The notes under the pieces are model-generated. The model was not told the DNA's origin and searched no databases. It saw only the letters and a program-made list of their open reading frames with translations. A stretch of DNA of 53,400 nt, taken from contig MNCI01007958.1 in the NCBI GenBank assembly GCA_015680685.1, positions 4,285 to 57,684 on the forward strand. The letters are read 5' to 3'. Position 1 is the first letter of the stretch, and each line of letters starts with the position of its first letter. Positions 1-10,329 of this stretch are shown here, piece by piece. Source of the DNA: Gnetum montanum. Its lineage: Eukaryota; Streptophyta; Gnetopsida; Gnetales; Gnetaceae. The position numbers and the translations under genes were made by a program.

Positions 1-1100
1 TCTGCTTCTTTGGTGAGTGTCCTTGGGAACAACTTAAGTTTTTGCCACTCACTATCTAAATTCTGCAAGGCACAGGCATCGTGGAATGCCTGTAAATGAT
101 TTTACAAATCAACATTGTATCCCCCTTCAAACCGTGGGATATTGTTCATGTCTAATCGTTTGATCCTGCTATCCTTTAAATGCCTTGTGGGAATCCTAAC
201 TTCCTCCGTAATGTCAAGCATACTTCAAGTTGTGAGTAGGGGTTCATCATGATCGTCTCTTTCATGACGCTTGTGATGTCTGCGTTGTTCCCTACTCTCC
301 CTACATCCTTGCCCTTGTCCTTTCTCTTGACTTTCACGTCGAGGTCTTTCATCCTTTTTACTTTTATCCTCACCTTTGTGTTGATGGTGGCTGCGCCCAG
401 ATGTGGAAGGAGAGGGTGAGTGATGTGAAGAAGGGAAAGAAGAAGGGGAACCATCACCATGACGATGTTTCTTGCCTTCTCTTCGGCTACTATGGCCCCG
501 ATCATTGTGACGATCAAAGTGCCCATCCTTAGCATGAGTGGTTGTTCCCTTTGTGAAAAACTGGTGTTCATGGGCATCAGAACCAGGGATATGTATCGTT
601 GATCGTAGGTTCTGATACTCATCCTCCTCACCATAGTTAGGAGGGGGAACATCCTTTGCTAAAGAACCCGTGATAAATGGTTCCTCGTCTCCTATTTCAC
701 TAAGGACGTGTGGGGCTTTTCCCTTTAAAAAATCATGTTGACTCTCTTGCCTTAAGTCTCTCATACATTGGGCATATGTGGGATAATAATCCCTCATGTC
801 AAAATCTTCTGCAACATATTCGACGAAATGCTCTTGCATGCCAATCTGTACCAAGGCACGGAAAAGCATGCGAGAGATTGATCAATCTGGGGGTAACACG
901 ATGTTACCTTGCAAATCTCTCCACCGTAGTTGTTCGTCCTGATGGAGAACAAAAGTAAAATTAGGAATATACTCATCGGGATGAGTATATGTCATCCTAT
1001 ATTGTTTAGAACTTGGCTTATTTTGGTTATGTGTTTTATCTTGTCGACTATCTCGTGTGTGGTCCTTAGGTGGTGAGTTGCTCTTATGAGAAGAAGGAAT
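1..1100 (-). pseudogene. gag of family A element 1 (partial, decayed)
   Basis: The frame is best seen from 869 to 225 and continues to base 1 through in-frame stops. It matches the gag of the complete copy at 12832: shared stretches include DLRQES, VLSEIGD, GDGSPSSFPSSHHSPSPST and RHERDDHDEPLL. The middle is a low-complexity region rich in His, Arg, Ser and Asp. Near base 1 the segment MNNIPRFEGGYN begins the capsid-like Retrotrans_gag part, which continues outside the window. The expected start codon near 1100 is lost where the other copy has ATGTCTTCT, and a stop lies near codon 75. It is not functional. Confidence 0.75.
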
Positions 1101-1221
1101 TTTTATCGGTGTGCTAAATTCACCATTATATAATTTTTATTTGATTAACCCGAAGGTTCGTTAAGGCTCACAACAATGTGAGTGATATCCCTTATGTTCT
1201 ATTCGGCGCACAAACACTTAG

Positions 1222-1239
1222 TCCCCGGCAACGGTGCCA
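1222..1239 (-). other. Primer binding site, tRNA-Asp type
   Basis: On the minus strand the sequence TGGCACCGTTGCCGGGGA starts one base after the LTR. It differs at one position from the complement of the 3' end of plant tRNA-Asp (TGGCGCCGTTGCCGGGGA). tRNA-Asp priming is typical of Athila-type Ty3/gypsy elements, which agrees with the gag and protease type of this family. Confidence 0.85.
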
Positions 1240-1240
1240 A

Positions 1241-2050
1241 TGATGAGTGGCGAGGTACCCCTACACTCAACCATANGGTCTTTTATGGTTTTATGTCTTC
1301 TATACTAAGAGCAAAGGGTTGAGAAACTAACTCTAACTAATGTCCTAAGTCTAAATTAACTAGAGTCAGCATCCGTTCCCACTTATCGTATACACCCTGA
1401 ACTATGCAACTGCGGCTACCAAATGCTAATCGTTACTGGGATCACCACACGTAACGCACGTGCTCGAAGTGGTCGTATTGAGGCACCTAACTAGCCTAAG
1501 TGTGATGAGCAGCCAATTCCTTGACTAGCCGTACACATCCGTAGATGCTCGTAATCAAGTCATACTCATCCCACATTCTAGGAGATAAGGGAAAGAGAAT
1601 CTAATCACGATGAGTAGCCGATTCCTTGGTTATCCGTACACATTTGTCAATGCTCGTAACCAAGTCGTACTCATGTCGTGCTAACAATAGGTAATAAATA
1701 ACATGTAATAAAACCTATCCATGTACTGCAAGGTTTATCCACAAAGCTTGTCTTTATTTCCATACACAACTTGCATTCAGGTACAAAGCTGCTCGAATAA
1801 AGAATCGTTCACTTGGGGGACTCCTACTGTGGACACATGGAAAATATTCTATCTTTGGGGTGATCAATCTGCCAAAGTTTCGCTACTTCTAGCCTAGGAT
1901 GGGAAATGAGGGGAGTGCCGCCTCTTATTTATAGATTTGGTGGCAGACCGCGATATCGCGTACGAGATATCGTAGGGGACAACGCGATATCGCGACGGCC
2001 GTGATATTGCGTACACGATATCGTGGTGCATGCGATATCGCGTCTCATCA
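1241..2050 (-). repeat. 5' LTR of element 1 (810 bp)
   Basis: Bounded by TG...CA ends: in plus orientation it opens TGATGAGTGG and closes GTCTCATCA. The side facing gag is followed after one base by the primer site, which makes this the 5' LTR. U3 holds the GATATC palindrome array and a TATA box. It is homologous along its length to the LTRs at 11889, 18067, 23716 and 32019. One N at 1276. Confidence 0.88.
1926..2041 (-). promoter_or_regulatory. U3 promoter: six-unit GATATC palindrome array plus TATA box
   Basis: TATAAATA lies at 1926-1933 on the minus strand. Upstream of it come six GATATC-type cores centred near 1954, 1968, 1988, 2005, 2019 and 2036. CGCGATATCGCG is a perfect 12-base palindrome at 1949-1960 and again at 1983-1994; CACGATATCGTG at 2014-2025 is also perfect. 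Centre spacing is 14-20 bases, and the nearest unit begins 16 bases from the TATA box. LTR U3 regions carry the element promoter, so a protein-binding array is the natural inference. No binding factor is known to me for this motif. Confidence 0.75.
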
Positions 2051-2055
2051 CTTTG

Positions 2056-2190
2056 CAATAATTAAAGATAGCTTAGTTTTCTTTTTTTCTAGCATATTGA
2101 TCTATCTTTCAATAATATATAGATTTAGTTAGTTTAAAGGTTAATTTCTATTGAAGTAAGTCTACTTTAGCATTTATTAGTATCAAAGCT
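2056..2190 (+). repeat. LTR tail and tRNA-Met-like primer site of the gypsy remnant
   Basis: About 60 bases around 2100-2160 resemble 19870-19945 closely (both contain GATTTAGT, GTTTAAA and TTGAAGTAA in the same order), so they belong to one repeat family. AGTATCAAAGC at 2180-2190 resembles the plant tRNA-iMet site TGGTATCAGAGC. This fits the 3' end of a 5' LTR followed by the primer site. Confidence 0.45.
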
Positions 2191-2639
2191 TAGGTTGATT
2201 ACTTCTTGGAAAATTGGTTGTGGATTTTATCAAATTCAGATGATGCCTGGGAAGATATGGGTATAAGCCTTGAATAGAGACATGAAGAGCATGAAGTCTA
2301 CCTTCCAAAAAATTATTTCTTGGTTGGATAAGATTATTGAATAGGAATGTAGGTTCTAGCCAAATTTGAACATGCAAAGGTGATGAGCATTCAAGTTCGA
2401 ATCATGATAAAAACATTTCTCAACCAAGTGGAGAGAATGATGAGGAAGAATAATCTATCTATGGAAGTATTGAAATTCATTAGCCAAGGATTCTAATGGG
2501 AGTAAATCCTATTCCCTAGATAATAATTCTAAGTGCTTTAACTATGGAAACTACTTCTAATGAAAAGCTTGACAATGAGGATGAAGTAAGACTTGCCAGA
2601 GCATTTCAATATTTGCAAGACTCCTATACATTGAGTTGA

Positions 2640-3420
2640 ATACTTTCAATGGTGTATATGGGACCAATGCTTTTTCAAGTTACTTGAAGGCACTTAATAA
2701 GCACTTTGAATTGAAAGAGGTACCAAATTAGTTAAGGGCACCTATTAATGAATCTAGATTAGAAGGTATGAATTGTACTTTATGGAAAAAGGATTCCCAA
2801 GATTATGAAAGATAAAATGGAAAACTATTAAATATTGAAATATGATGAAATATAGGTTGAGGAGAAAATTTGAACAGTCTTGTTAAAGACAAGAGACCAT
2901 TATGAAGTTGAAATTCCTAAGGTAAGGTGACAAAGACATTAAGGATTTTAACATCAAATTCTATGAACTATTCCATCAAGGTAAAGTGAACTAGGATGAG
3001 TATGAATAGACTTCAATATTTCTAAGAGGTTTTAAAATGAAATATAAGTAAGAGTTATCATTCTATGAGCTACAAACTCTTAATGAGGTTTATTATTTGG
3101 AACTCAAGAAAGAAAAGAAACTAAGCAAAATTAGAAACAAACAAACTTCCAAGAGAATGGATGAGAGATCCAAATTTGAAAAGAGACTCAAGTCCAAATC
3201 TGAAGATAAAGATGATAGCCATGAAATGAAAAATGAAAATTATGATAAAAAGGGAAAAGCCAATAAGTACCAAGATAAGGAAGATAAGGCTCAATGCAAT
3301 AACTCATTAAAGATTTAGTGCTTCAAGTATGAAGAATGAGGTGTTCACTTCTCAAGATAGCCAAGGAAAAGGATGTGCAAACCATTAATTTGGAGGAAAC
3401 ATCAAGCTAAGCTCTTAAGG
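2640..3420 (+). pseudogene. gag remnant of Ty3/gypsy element
   Basis: The segment starting near 2640 reads LNTFNGVYGTNAFSSYLKAL, like the start of a Retrotrans_gag domain (F-x-G-x-x-D-P-x-x-A-x-x-Y/W). Later come a Lys/Glu/Asp-rich stretch (3097-3318) and the decayed zinc-knuckle neighbourhood with CFKYEE near 3320. Many stops and shifts break it. No intact protein is possible. Confidence 0.5.
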
Positions 3421-3549
3421 GAGGTAATCCTAGTGATCCCAATATTGATAAAGTTTTTGAATGAAATTTTTATGCATACATGGGGAATGTAAATAGAGGA
3501 GATCATTCTAATAGAAAGTTGTTATTTCATATTAGGGCTAGATGTTAAT

Positions 3550-3822
3550 GTGGAATGGATTCATGTTTTTATTGATGAAAGAGCCCATGAAAATGTTATC
3601 TCTTTTAGGGTAGCTTCTAGATTAGGTTTAGTAACAAATCCTCATCCTAGACCCTATAATGTGCATTGGTTGTCTAGAGTTTTCTCTCAAGAGGTGAGGA
3701 AACATTGTACTTTGAAATTTAAAATTGGGAGTTTTCATGATGTTGTGAGATGTCATGCACTTCCAATTGATTATTTTGATGTAATTCTTGGTATACCTTG
3801 GAATTTTGATAATGATGCTTAA
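3550..3822 (+). pseudogene. Retroviral-type aspartic protease fragment (gypsy)
   Basis: A 90-residue open stretch contains the gypsy protease signature in order: FIDERAHENVISFRVASRLG (the catalytic motif normally reads D-G/S-G/A-S; here it is degraded to DERA), PHPRPYNVHWL, TLKFKIGSFHDVVRC and the closing DVILGIPW. In the family this enzyme cuts the gag-pol polyprotein. The catalytic triplet is not canonical, so it is inactive as read. It sits between gag and the RT remnant as expected. Confidence 0.7.
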
Positions 3823-4059
3823 TTTGATAGAGTAAAAAATTTATGGAGTATGGCTAGATGCGACAGGATTCATGAGTCAATTCCTATGCAAGTAGAATTA
3901 AGTGAGGTAGAAAGGCTTATTTAATGATTTCTTAATCCTTATAAGAGAGATGGAATACATTATGAAATATTATGAAATAGGTTTTAATTTTATCTTTATA
4001 TCAATAGTTTCTTCTAACCATGATTATGTGTAAGTTGAACTTTCTATAGGTGTGCTAGG

Positions 4060-4345
4060 CTTGAAGGAGAAATTTCCCAAGTTATTCAAGGACGAATTGG
4101 ATGAATTACTATAAATGACAAATTTACAACATCAAATTGATTTCATTCCTAGTGCTACCATTTCAAATAAGAGAGCATACCAAATGGCACCAAATCAATG
4201 GGCTAAATTGCAAAGGCAAGTAGAGGAGTTACTTATAAATTAATTCATGAGTAAATGTATTTTACCTTGTACACTACTAGAAGTGCTTGTGCCAAAGAAG
4301 CACAAAACTAGAAAATCTAATGTGGTAGCTAGTGCATTATCTAGA
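4060..4345 (+). pseudogene. RT N-terminal fragment joined to RNase H C-terminus by internal deletion
   Basis: LKEKFPKLFKDELDELL and later RQVEELL and LVPKKHK are the standard lead-in of gypsy RT. The very next residues, TRKSNVVASALSRIH, are the end of the RNase H domain (family pattern GK-x-N-V-V-A-D-A-L-S-R). The catalytic RT and most of RNase H, normally over 1 kb, are absent. The junction lies at about 4303-4306. Confidence 0.65.
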
Positions 4346-5109
4346 ATTCATATGATAGACTTTATCATACTTCATCTAAAAGTTATGATTATTTTGTTAT
4401 TTTGTATGAATATGATAATGATTCCTTTGAAGAGAAGAAACCATTGAGATTTGGGACTTCTATTTAGAATCTTGAAGTTTTAAGCTTTGATAAGATTGGA
4501 CAACCACATGTTGAAGATTAAGTTAAACCTAAGATTGATGGAAGAAGACATGAAAAGGTAAGTTAGTCTAAGATTTACCTTGCAAATGGTAGTAATATCT
4601 CTCATGTGGAAGTTAGTATAATCAATGCTAATTTTTCACTTCAACTTAGTAGTGCTTTCTTTAATTGTGATGAGGAGAATCATAATCATTATGGTGATTG
4701 TGATGAAGTTATGAGTCATGTTGTGAATGATGAAAGAAATGTAGCTTTTGATGCTATTTTTAGTAGAAGCAAGAATAATAATGGTGATATGTATTTTTTT
4801 TTTTATTTGATAATGATGGCTATAGTAGTAGTCATAATGAAAAGATCATTATTGATGTGGATCTAGACATTGATAGTAATGAAATTAATTATCTTGGCTG
4901 TAAAATGATTGGATAGCATGAAGGCAATTTACATTATGATTTTAATGATGAATAAAGAAAGAGTAAAAGACTTCTAAATACAAAGAAGAAGAAGTGATTT
5001 CATGATGAAGCTTAACTTAGTGCTAATTTTGTAGAAGAGATGACATGTATAAGTGAAATTAAATCTTAAGAAGAAGATTGAAGAGAGAGTCCTTAAGATA
5101 AATGAGGAT

Positions 5110-5190
5110 AAGTGAAAGTTTAACGTTTTAGTGAGTGACTTGGTTTGGGTGCACTTAAATAAGAAGAGGTTAAGAGATGTCAACTATTAT
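5110..5190 (+). pseudogene. Integrase C-terminal scrap
   Basis: The reading VLVSDLVWVHLNKKRL at about 5128-5175 matches the gypsy integrase C-terminal motif (F-x-V-G-D-L-V-W-V-H-L-x-K-x-R). Nothing of the catalytic core is recognisable upstream. It supports the 5'-to-3' order of the remnant. Confidence 0.5.
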
Positions 5191-5194
5191 AAAC

Positions 5195-5345
5195 ATTCCA
5201 TAGATTAGAAGACATCCTAGTTAAGATGTGCCACACATAGGTAAGATGCCTCCATTATTATGAATATATCTCACACCCAAGTAAGACATCCCACTTGTAA
5301 GCTAGGATTGATAGTAAGACATCTTGTGGAGACTAGAGATGATCC
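5195..5345 (+). repeat. Cluster of GACATC/GATGTC motifs
   Basis: The hexamer pair occurs repeatedly: GAAGACATCC, TAAGATGTG, TAAGATGCC, TAAGACATCC and TAAGACATCTTG, about 25-60 bases apart. Similar clusters lie at 34310-34560 and 48840-49090. It may be a U3 array of the degenerate gypsy family; no TATA box was found with confidence here. Confidence 0.4.
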
Positions 5346-5380
5346 AAACAAGTAAGAAAACTTTTGAAATTAACCATTCT

Positions 5381-5898
5381 TGTAACATCCTGTCCCTTGT
5401 TAAGGGTGGAAAAAAATTGTAACAATGTAATTAACCTTCAAATGAAGGTGTACCTCATTATGAGGAGTTACGATTATTCATGTATCCCTCGAGAATGGGT
5501 TTGACCTATGCCATTTAAGGCCAGGTTTAGAGGTCATGTTGGCATGGAGTTGTAGATATTAGAAAGGAAAGTGATAGGAGCTAAGTGAAGTGGGATGAGA
5601 AGGGACTAATCACCCCTTTGTCTAGACAACCTAACCATGGTGGCAATGCTAGATTACCTCTAAGGCTTAAGTGACATGGGAAGATAACCCAAAGGGCCTT
5701 ATAGTACTCTCTCTCTCTTATTAATAAAATTTTTCCATTTTTCTTTTCTATTCTGTGTACAAGTTATTCATTTACCAGTTAATTTATTTATTAAGTATTT
5801 TATGATGTTTCCATTATATCACTTGTGAATGCAGTGAAAGTGAATAATTAAGCAATGAATGAACATGTTTTTATGACATACAAGAATGGGATGTCACA
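5381..5898 (+). repeat. 5' LTR of chromovirus (518 bp)
   Basis: Starts TGTAACATCCTGTCCCTTGT, ends GGGATGTCACA, and matches the split 3' LTR through its full length. A CT-rich stretch (5708-5720) precedes TTATTAATAAA. The LTR-like unit at 46448-47119 is a distant relative with the same ends. Confidence 0.9.
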
Positions 5899-5900
5899 TT

Positions 5901-5912
5901 TGGTATCAAAGC
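5901..5912 (+). other. Primer binding site, tRNA-iMet type
   Basis: TGGTATCAAAGC lies two bases after the LTR end and differs by one base from the common plant site TGGTATCAGAGC, complementary to initiator tRNA-Met. This is the usual primer of plant chromoviruses. Confidence 0.88.
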
Positions 5913-7145
5913 AAACCACAATCAAGGAGCCAAAGTGGAAGAAAAATATTATTTTATTATTTTTTTTGTAAAATAGAAGTACATCTAAGAAAAATACATG
6001 TAAGGGAAGAAATAAAACACAAGAAAAGGAAAGATGTGGAATAAAAGAAATAAGGAAACAATGATCATTTTTTGCAACCGAACGAGTCGAGGAGATTTGT
6101 GACTATCTTCAATTGTGCTTCCTACTCTTCATCAGTGGTATCCTTTTTGCTGAGCATTTCCTTGCATATTGCCAGCCCATAACACAATTACTTGATGTAT
6201 TTAATACCACTCCTTACTGTAGCCACTAATTCCTCCTTTCCTTTGAGTTCAACTTTTAGCATCTCCATCTGAATCACTAGATCAACCATGCAGGCCCTAG
6301 AGAGGGTTGCTCTTAAATCGGTCATGTGGGCCCTAATGAGGTCTACACAAGTCCTATAGGGAACTACGTAGGCCCTGGAGATGGCCATGTAGGCCCTAAG
6401 AAGGGTCATGTTGCCTGGCACAACCTCCCCTTCTCCCACTAACTCGATGTAGGCCTAAATCACATCATCCAACATAACCCCTTTCATGGTGACTTCTTTG
6501 CTACCACTACCATCATGCACCTACACTTGTTGCTACCCTCATCCATGTTCCCATCCTCACCACCATCCCTGTTTGGCAACTACCCTACTTCTAGTGATGG
6601 AAGAATTTATCCATCAAATTTTTATCAATTGATAGAAATATTGAAATTATCACTAACTGATAGGAAATTCAAATTTTCCATTGTCAATGCATCAATTTAA
6701 ATAAAAGCCACTCAAAAATAGATTTTAAAATTCAAATTTGGCATCTTGGTAATAACAAAAATAAAAATTTTGTAATTAATTGTGCTTAATGTGGAGTAGA
6801 GCTGCGATGAGTGACCTCTCAAGAAGTGTCAAAAATTAGGTAAGTTTTTAGCAAACTTAAATTAACCATAACTTTTAAATATGGAGTTTGTATTCAACCA
6901 AACAAAAATTGATTCCAATAGAATTGAACCTTCCAAATGCAATGAAATGATCATATTTAGCCTTTAGGCAACAAAAAATTACATTTAATCCATTAATTAA
7001 GATCCCAAAATTATTAGGATTTCATGATAAGATATAAATCCATGATAGTTTCAACCTCCTCTACAACTAAATAACTATTTCAAAACCCATAAAAAGGGGC
7101 CATAGTAGCCAAGGATTGTCAATGTACCTGATTTCTTCAATTTAT
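5913..7145 (+). other. Chromovirus leader; no plus-strand gene, one antisense open stretch
   Basis: AT-rich leader between primer site and gag with no supported plus-strand coding. On the minus strand 6188-6439 is open for 83 codons and contains a run with Arg-Ala/Arg-Thr recurring about every seven residues (RAYMAIS, RAYVVPY, RTCVDLI, RAHMTDL), matching a roughly 21-base DNA periodicity around TAGGCCCTA at 6285-6410. Whether it is coding or only a tandem repeat is unclear. Confidence 0.4.
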
Positions 7146-7147
7146 TG

Positions 7148-8260
7148 ATGTCCAAAACTGGAAGAATACATTGGAGAGTAATGGAGACCTAAGTCAATGA
7201 CCAGATGAATGTTGTTGAGGATCAAATTAATGAGATCATGGGAGTTCAAGAAGAGCTTCATTAGTAAAATCAAGGGTTTGAGACAGAGATGTATAGAAGT
7301 AAATTGGTTAGATGTCTAAAGAAATTAGGAAATAATCTCAAGGTTCAAAGGATAATTGGTTAGATGTATAAGGAAAGATAAATACCTTTGCAAACTCCAT
7401 CAAGCAATTAATGGACCATCTCACTTATCCCTCAAATCCTAGCCACATTCCACCTAGAGATCAACATCAACATTGAGATAAACTTTTCCCTAGGGATCCA
7501 CACTGAAACTAACCCCCACCTTCTAGTTACCAGGATACCGATATCCCTTCTTTAGGCCATAGAGTAGAAACCAAATGTAGGGGATATGGAAATTGGCTTA
7601 ATCCACCTAGAGAGTTGCTAACACAAGTTCATGTCAAGAATGTAAAATTAGATCATTATGATGGAGCACATGGATCTAGTGCCAAGGCGAAGGATTCACT
7701 TGATACAATGAAAAGCTACTTTGATATGTTGAATTTGTCAAGCCAAGAATGTTTAGAAGTTGTCTCCTTGTATTTAAGAGGACTTGCAACAACATGGTGG
7801 AATGGACTAAGATCTTAAGGTTTGATTACAAATTGGCTCAATTTTTGTCAAGATTTTAAACAAAAAATTGTACTGGATTCTTTCCTACAAGAGCACAAAA
7901 TGAGATTTGGTTCCTTAAGATTAGGAAGATAATCCATAGAAGAATAGTACAAGAAATTCTATGATCTCTCTTGGTATGTGACTCACCAGGATGGTGGAGA
8001 ATTAACTCCAAAATTCATTAGTGGATTACACGCACAACTGCATCCCTAGACATGAGCACATAATCCTCAAATCATTAATGAAGCATATAAAATTACTAAA
8101 GATTATGAAGAATCAAATCAAGTACAAACTACGCTTCGACAAGATACCCTTCCACAAGCAACAGTAGAAGAAACATCAACCAAAAGATATCAATCAATAT
8201 TAGGATGTTTTTTTTGTGGTAAAGATCATTTCAAACAAGAATATACAAAATTGTGAACAA
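7148..8260 (+). pseudogene. gag of chromovirus
   Basis: The best segment (7615-7818) reads VKLDHYDGAHGSSAKAKDSL, then SSQECLEVVSLYLRGLATTWWNGLRS, the capsid core of Retrotrans_gag (A-x-x-W-W). It continues through stops with FRSGSL-like and EFKQKIVLDSF-like text to a decayed zinc knuckle CFFCGKDHFKQEY near 8205-8245, where the last Cys is lost. Start is taken at ATG 7148 just after the leader, without strong support. In the family it forms the virus-like particle. Confidence 0.65.
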
Positions 8261-8389
8261 AGGTACCAAGAACCAATCAAAAACCCAATCCAAACATGAA
8301 CAAAGAAAAAATCTCAACCACCACCATAGCCATGAAGAAGATATCTACATCAACTAAATCGAGTTTGTGTAAATTTTAATTTTCTTTAC

Positions 8390-8700
8390 TAACTTTTCAA
8401 GGTTAAATTAAAGGAAAATAAATTAAATTTTTTATTGAGAGTCGTGCCAGTGATAACTTTATTTTTTAAAATTTAATTAATTTATTAAAATTAATTTTAC
8501 CTTCCAAGAAAATTATTAAGATAAAATTGCAAATGCAATGACCGTGACCAAGCATACCAGGTATAGATAAATTACCTTTACTTTGCAAGACATGCCCTTT
8601 TCGATGAATTCTTTGAATTTGAAGTATGTGATGTTGATGCAATTTTAGGAATTTCTTTCCTCCAAAAATTTGATATTACTTCCCACTTTGGAACTTATAT
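8390..8700 (+). pseudogene. Aspartic protease of chromovirus
   Basis: FFIESRASDNFI (8430-8465) stands where the family has I-D-S/T-G-A-S-x-N-F-I, so the catalytic Asp is read as Glu. EFEVCDVDAILGISFLQKFDI (8615-8680) is the second half. It is split by stops. In gypsy elements this domain processes the gag-pol precursor. Confidence 0.6.
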
Positions 8701-8959
8701 TTTAAAATTCCTAACCACTAATGAGGTCAAGGTTCTAAGGGGGGTAGGAATAGCAAAGAAAATTCACAAGATAACCATTAAAAAAGCCAAAATATTAGTC
8801 AAAAAGGGTGCTACAATGTTAGTTGTCAAAGTAACCCAACCTCAAAAATATTTAGGTATTAAGATTTCAAAAGAACTTGAGGAATATAAAGATTCAATAT
8901 TTAGTGACACTAGAGAACTACCTCCAAAAAGAACTACTGAGCAAGCTATTGATATTTTT

Positions 8960-9640
8960 CCCAATATGCAACCTATTTGAAAAGATCCTTATAAATTTTC
9001 CACTTTTGAATTTAGAGAATTAAAAATACAATTAGATTAGTTATTACAATAAGAAAAAATTTGGCCTATCATATCACCTTGGGGTGCACCAATCTTATTT
9101 GTTAAAAAGAAAGATGATATGTTAAGATTATGCATCAATTATAGGGCATTGAATCAAGTGACAATTAAAAACACTTATCCTTTGCCTAGGATTAATGATT
9201 TGTTTGACCCAATTACAAGTGCATGCTATTTTTCAAATATTAATTTAAAATCAAGTTATCACCAAATAAGGATTAAGGAGAAAGATATTCAGAAAACTAC
9301 TTTTAGAACCAAGTATGAATTATACGAATTTCTTGTGATGCCATTTGGATTAACTAATGCACTTACAAAATTCATGGCATTAATGAATAATATTTTTCAT
9401 GAATATCTTGATTAGTTTGTTATAGTATTTATGCATTATATACTTGTTTATTTTAAGTCAAGAGAAGAACATGTTAGACATTTAAAAATTGGAAATGCTT
9501 AAAGAGCATCAGTTGAAAGCTGAATTAAGTAAATGTGAACTCTTTAAAGAAGAAGTCTCTTACTTGGGCCATATAATTTCTAAGAAAGGATTGCAAGTAG
9601 ATTTAGCAAAAGTTAGTGCAATTCAGGACTAGCTTGAATT
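8960..9640 (+). pseudogene. Reverse transcriptase of chromovirus, catalytic pair lost
   Basis: Ordered RT motifs: [72 protein letters not shown] and [10 protein letters not shown]. The active-site block that normally reads F-V-x-V-F-I-D-D-I-L-V-Y reads FVIVFMHYILVY at about 9418-9453, so both catalytic Asp are replaced (His, Tyr). LHYLGH-like text (SYLGHIIS) follows near 9565. A stop precedes the active site. Family and order are clear; activity is excluded as read. Confidence 0.85.
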
Positions 9641-9659
9641 AAAATATGCTACAATGGTT

Positions 9660-10205
9660 TATAGTTTTCTAGGCTTAACAAGTTTTTATTGACATTTCAT
9701 TAAAAATTATTCTACTTTAGTAGTCCCCTTGACTAAACTTTTGTAGGAAAAGTGTGTGTTCAAGTTTGATGAAAAATTTAGGGAATATTTCCTCAAATTA
9801 AAGATGCTACTTACAACAGCACCTATTCTAAGAATTCCAAATGAAGAATTATCACTTGAAGTATCCACAAATGCCTGTGGAATAGGAATTGGTGTAGTTC
9901 TTTTAGAAGAAGATAAATTGGTATGTTATGAATCTCATAAATTACAAGGAGATGAGGTAAATTACTCAACCCATGATTTAGAATTACTAGGAATTGTTCA
10001 TGTTCTAAAATTTTGGAAACATTATCTTTGTGAAAAAAGGTTTGTAATAAAAATAGATCATAAAAGTTTAGAATATTTGCAAAGAAAACCTATTTTGAAT
10101 ACTTGTCAACATCTATGGGTAGAATTATTGACTAAATATGATTTTGAAATCAAATATATTCCTGGTAAACAAAATGTGCTAGTCGATGCTCTTAGTCGAA
10201 TGTAG
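9660..10205 (+). pseudogene. RNase H of chromovirus
   Basis: The open stretch 9756-10205 contains APILRIPNEELSLEVSTNAC, GIGIGVVLLEEDK, NYSTHDLELLGIVHVLKFWK, HYLCEKRFVIKIDHKSLEYL, and closes with YIPGKQNVLVDALSRM, the standard end of the gypsy RNase H domain. The first catalytic Asp (family pattern D-A-S) is Asn here (STNAC). This domain would remove the RNA strand during reverse transcription. It is the longest intact piece of this pol. Confidence 0.85.
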
Positions 10206-10329
10206 AACTTGATGATAGATGTGGTAATGACTCCTATGGAAGAAGAATTTAATGAACAAATAAAAGAAGATATATATTTTTAGAATATTTTAAGCAATAT
10301 TTTTTCTTAGCCTTGATATCAACTTGCCC

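Larger units (their letters stand above)
1..2050 (-). mobile_element. Family A LTR retrotransposon, 5' part (element 1), Tat/Athila-like Ty3/gypsy
   Basis: Read on the minus strand the order is LTR (2050 to 1241), tRNA-Asp primer site (1239 to 1222), an untranslated leader, then gag running off the window at base 1. LTR ends are TGATGAGACG and CCACTCATCA. The LTR, leader and gag all match the complete copy at 11889-18909. The flank 2051-2055 (CTTTG) would be one target-site copy; its partner lies outside the window. It interrupts the LTR tail of an older gypsy element at 2056-2171. Confidence 0.85.
2051..5375 (+). mobile_element. Old degenerate Ty3/gypsy element (LTR tail to integrase end)
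   Basis: Fragments appear in the canonical gypsy order on the plus strand: LTR tail, a tRNA-Met-like primer site, gag, aspartic protease, RT start fused to an RNase H end, and an integrase C-terminal stretch. Stops and frameshifts are everywhere. Between 4350 and 5100 there is only AT-rich sequence; an open stretch at 4606-4866 (rich in Asn, Asp and Glu) has no recognisable domain. Element 1 inserted into its 5' LTR, and a GACATC-rich array ends the region. Confidence 0.6.

Noticed and set aside
176-652. Open stretch of 158 codons on the minus strand
   Set aside because: Overlaps the family A gag in another frame; the gag frame has homology to 12832-15978 and this one does not.
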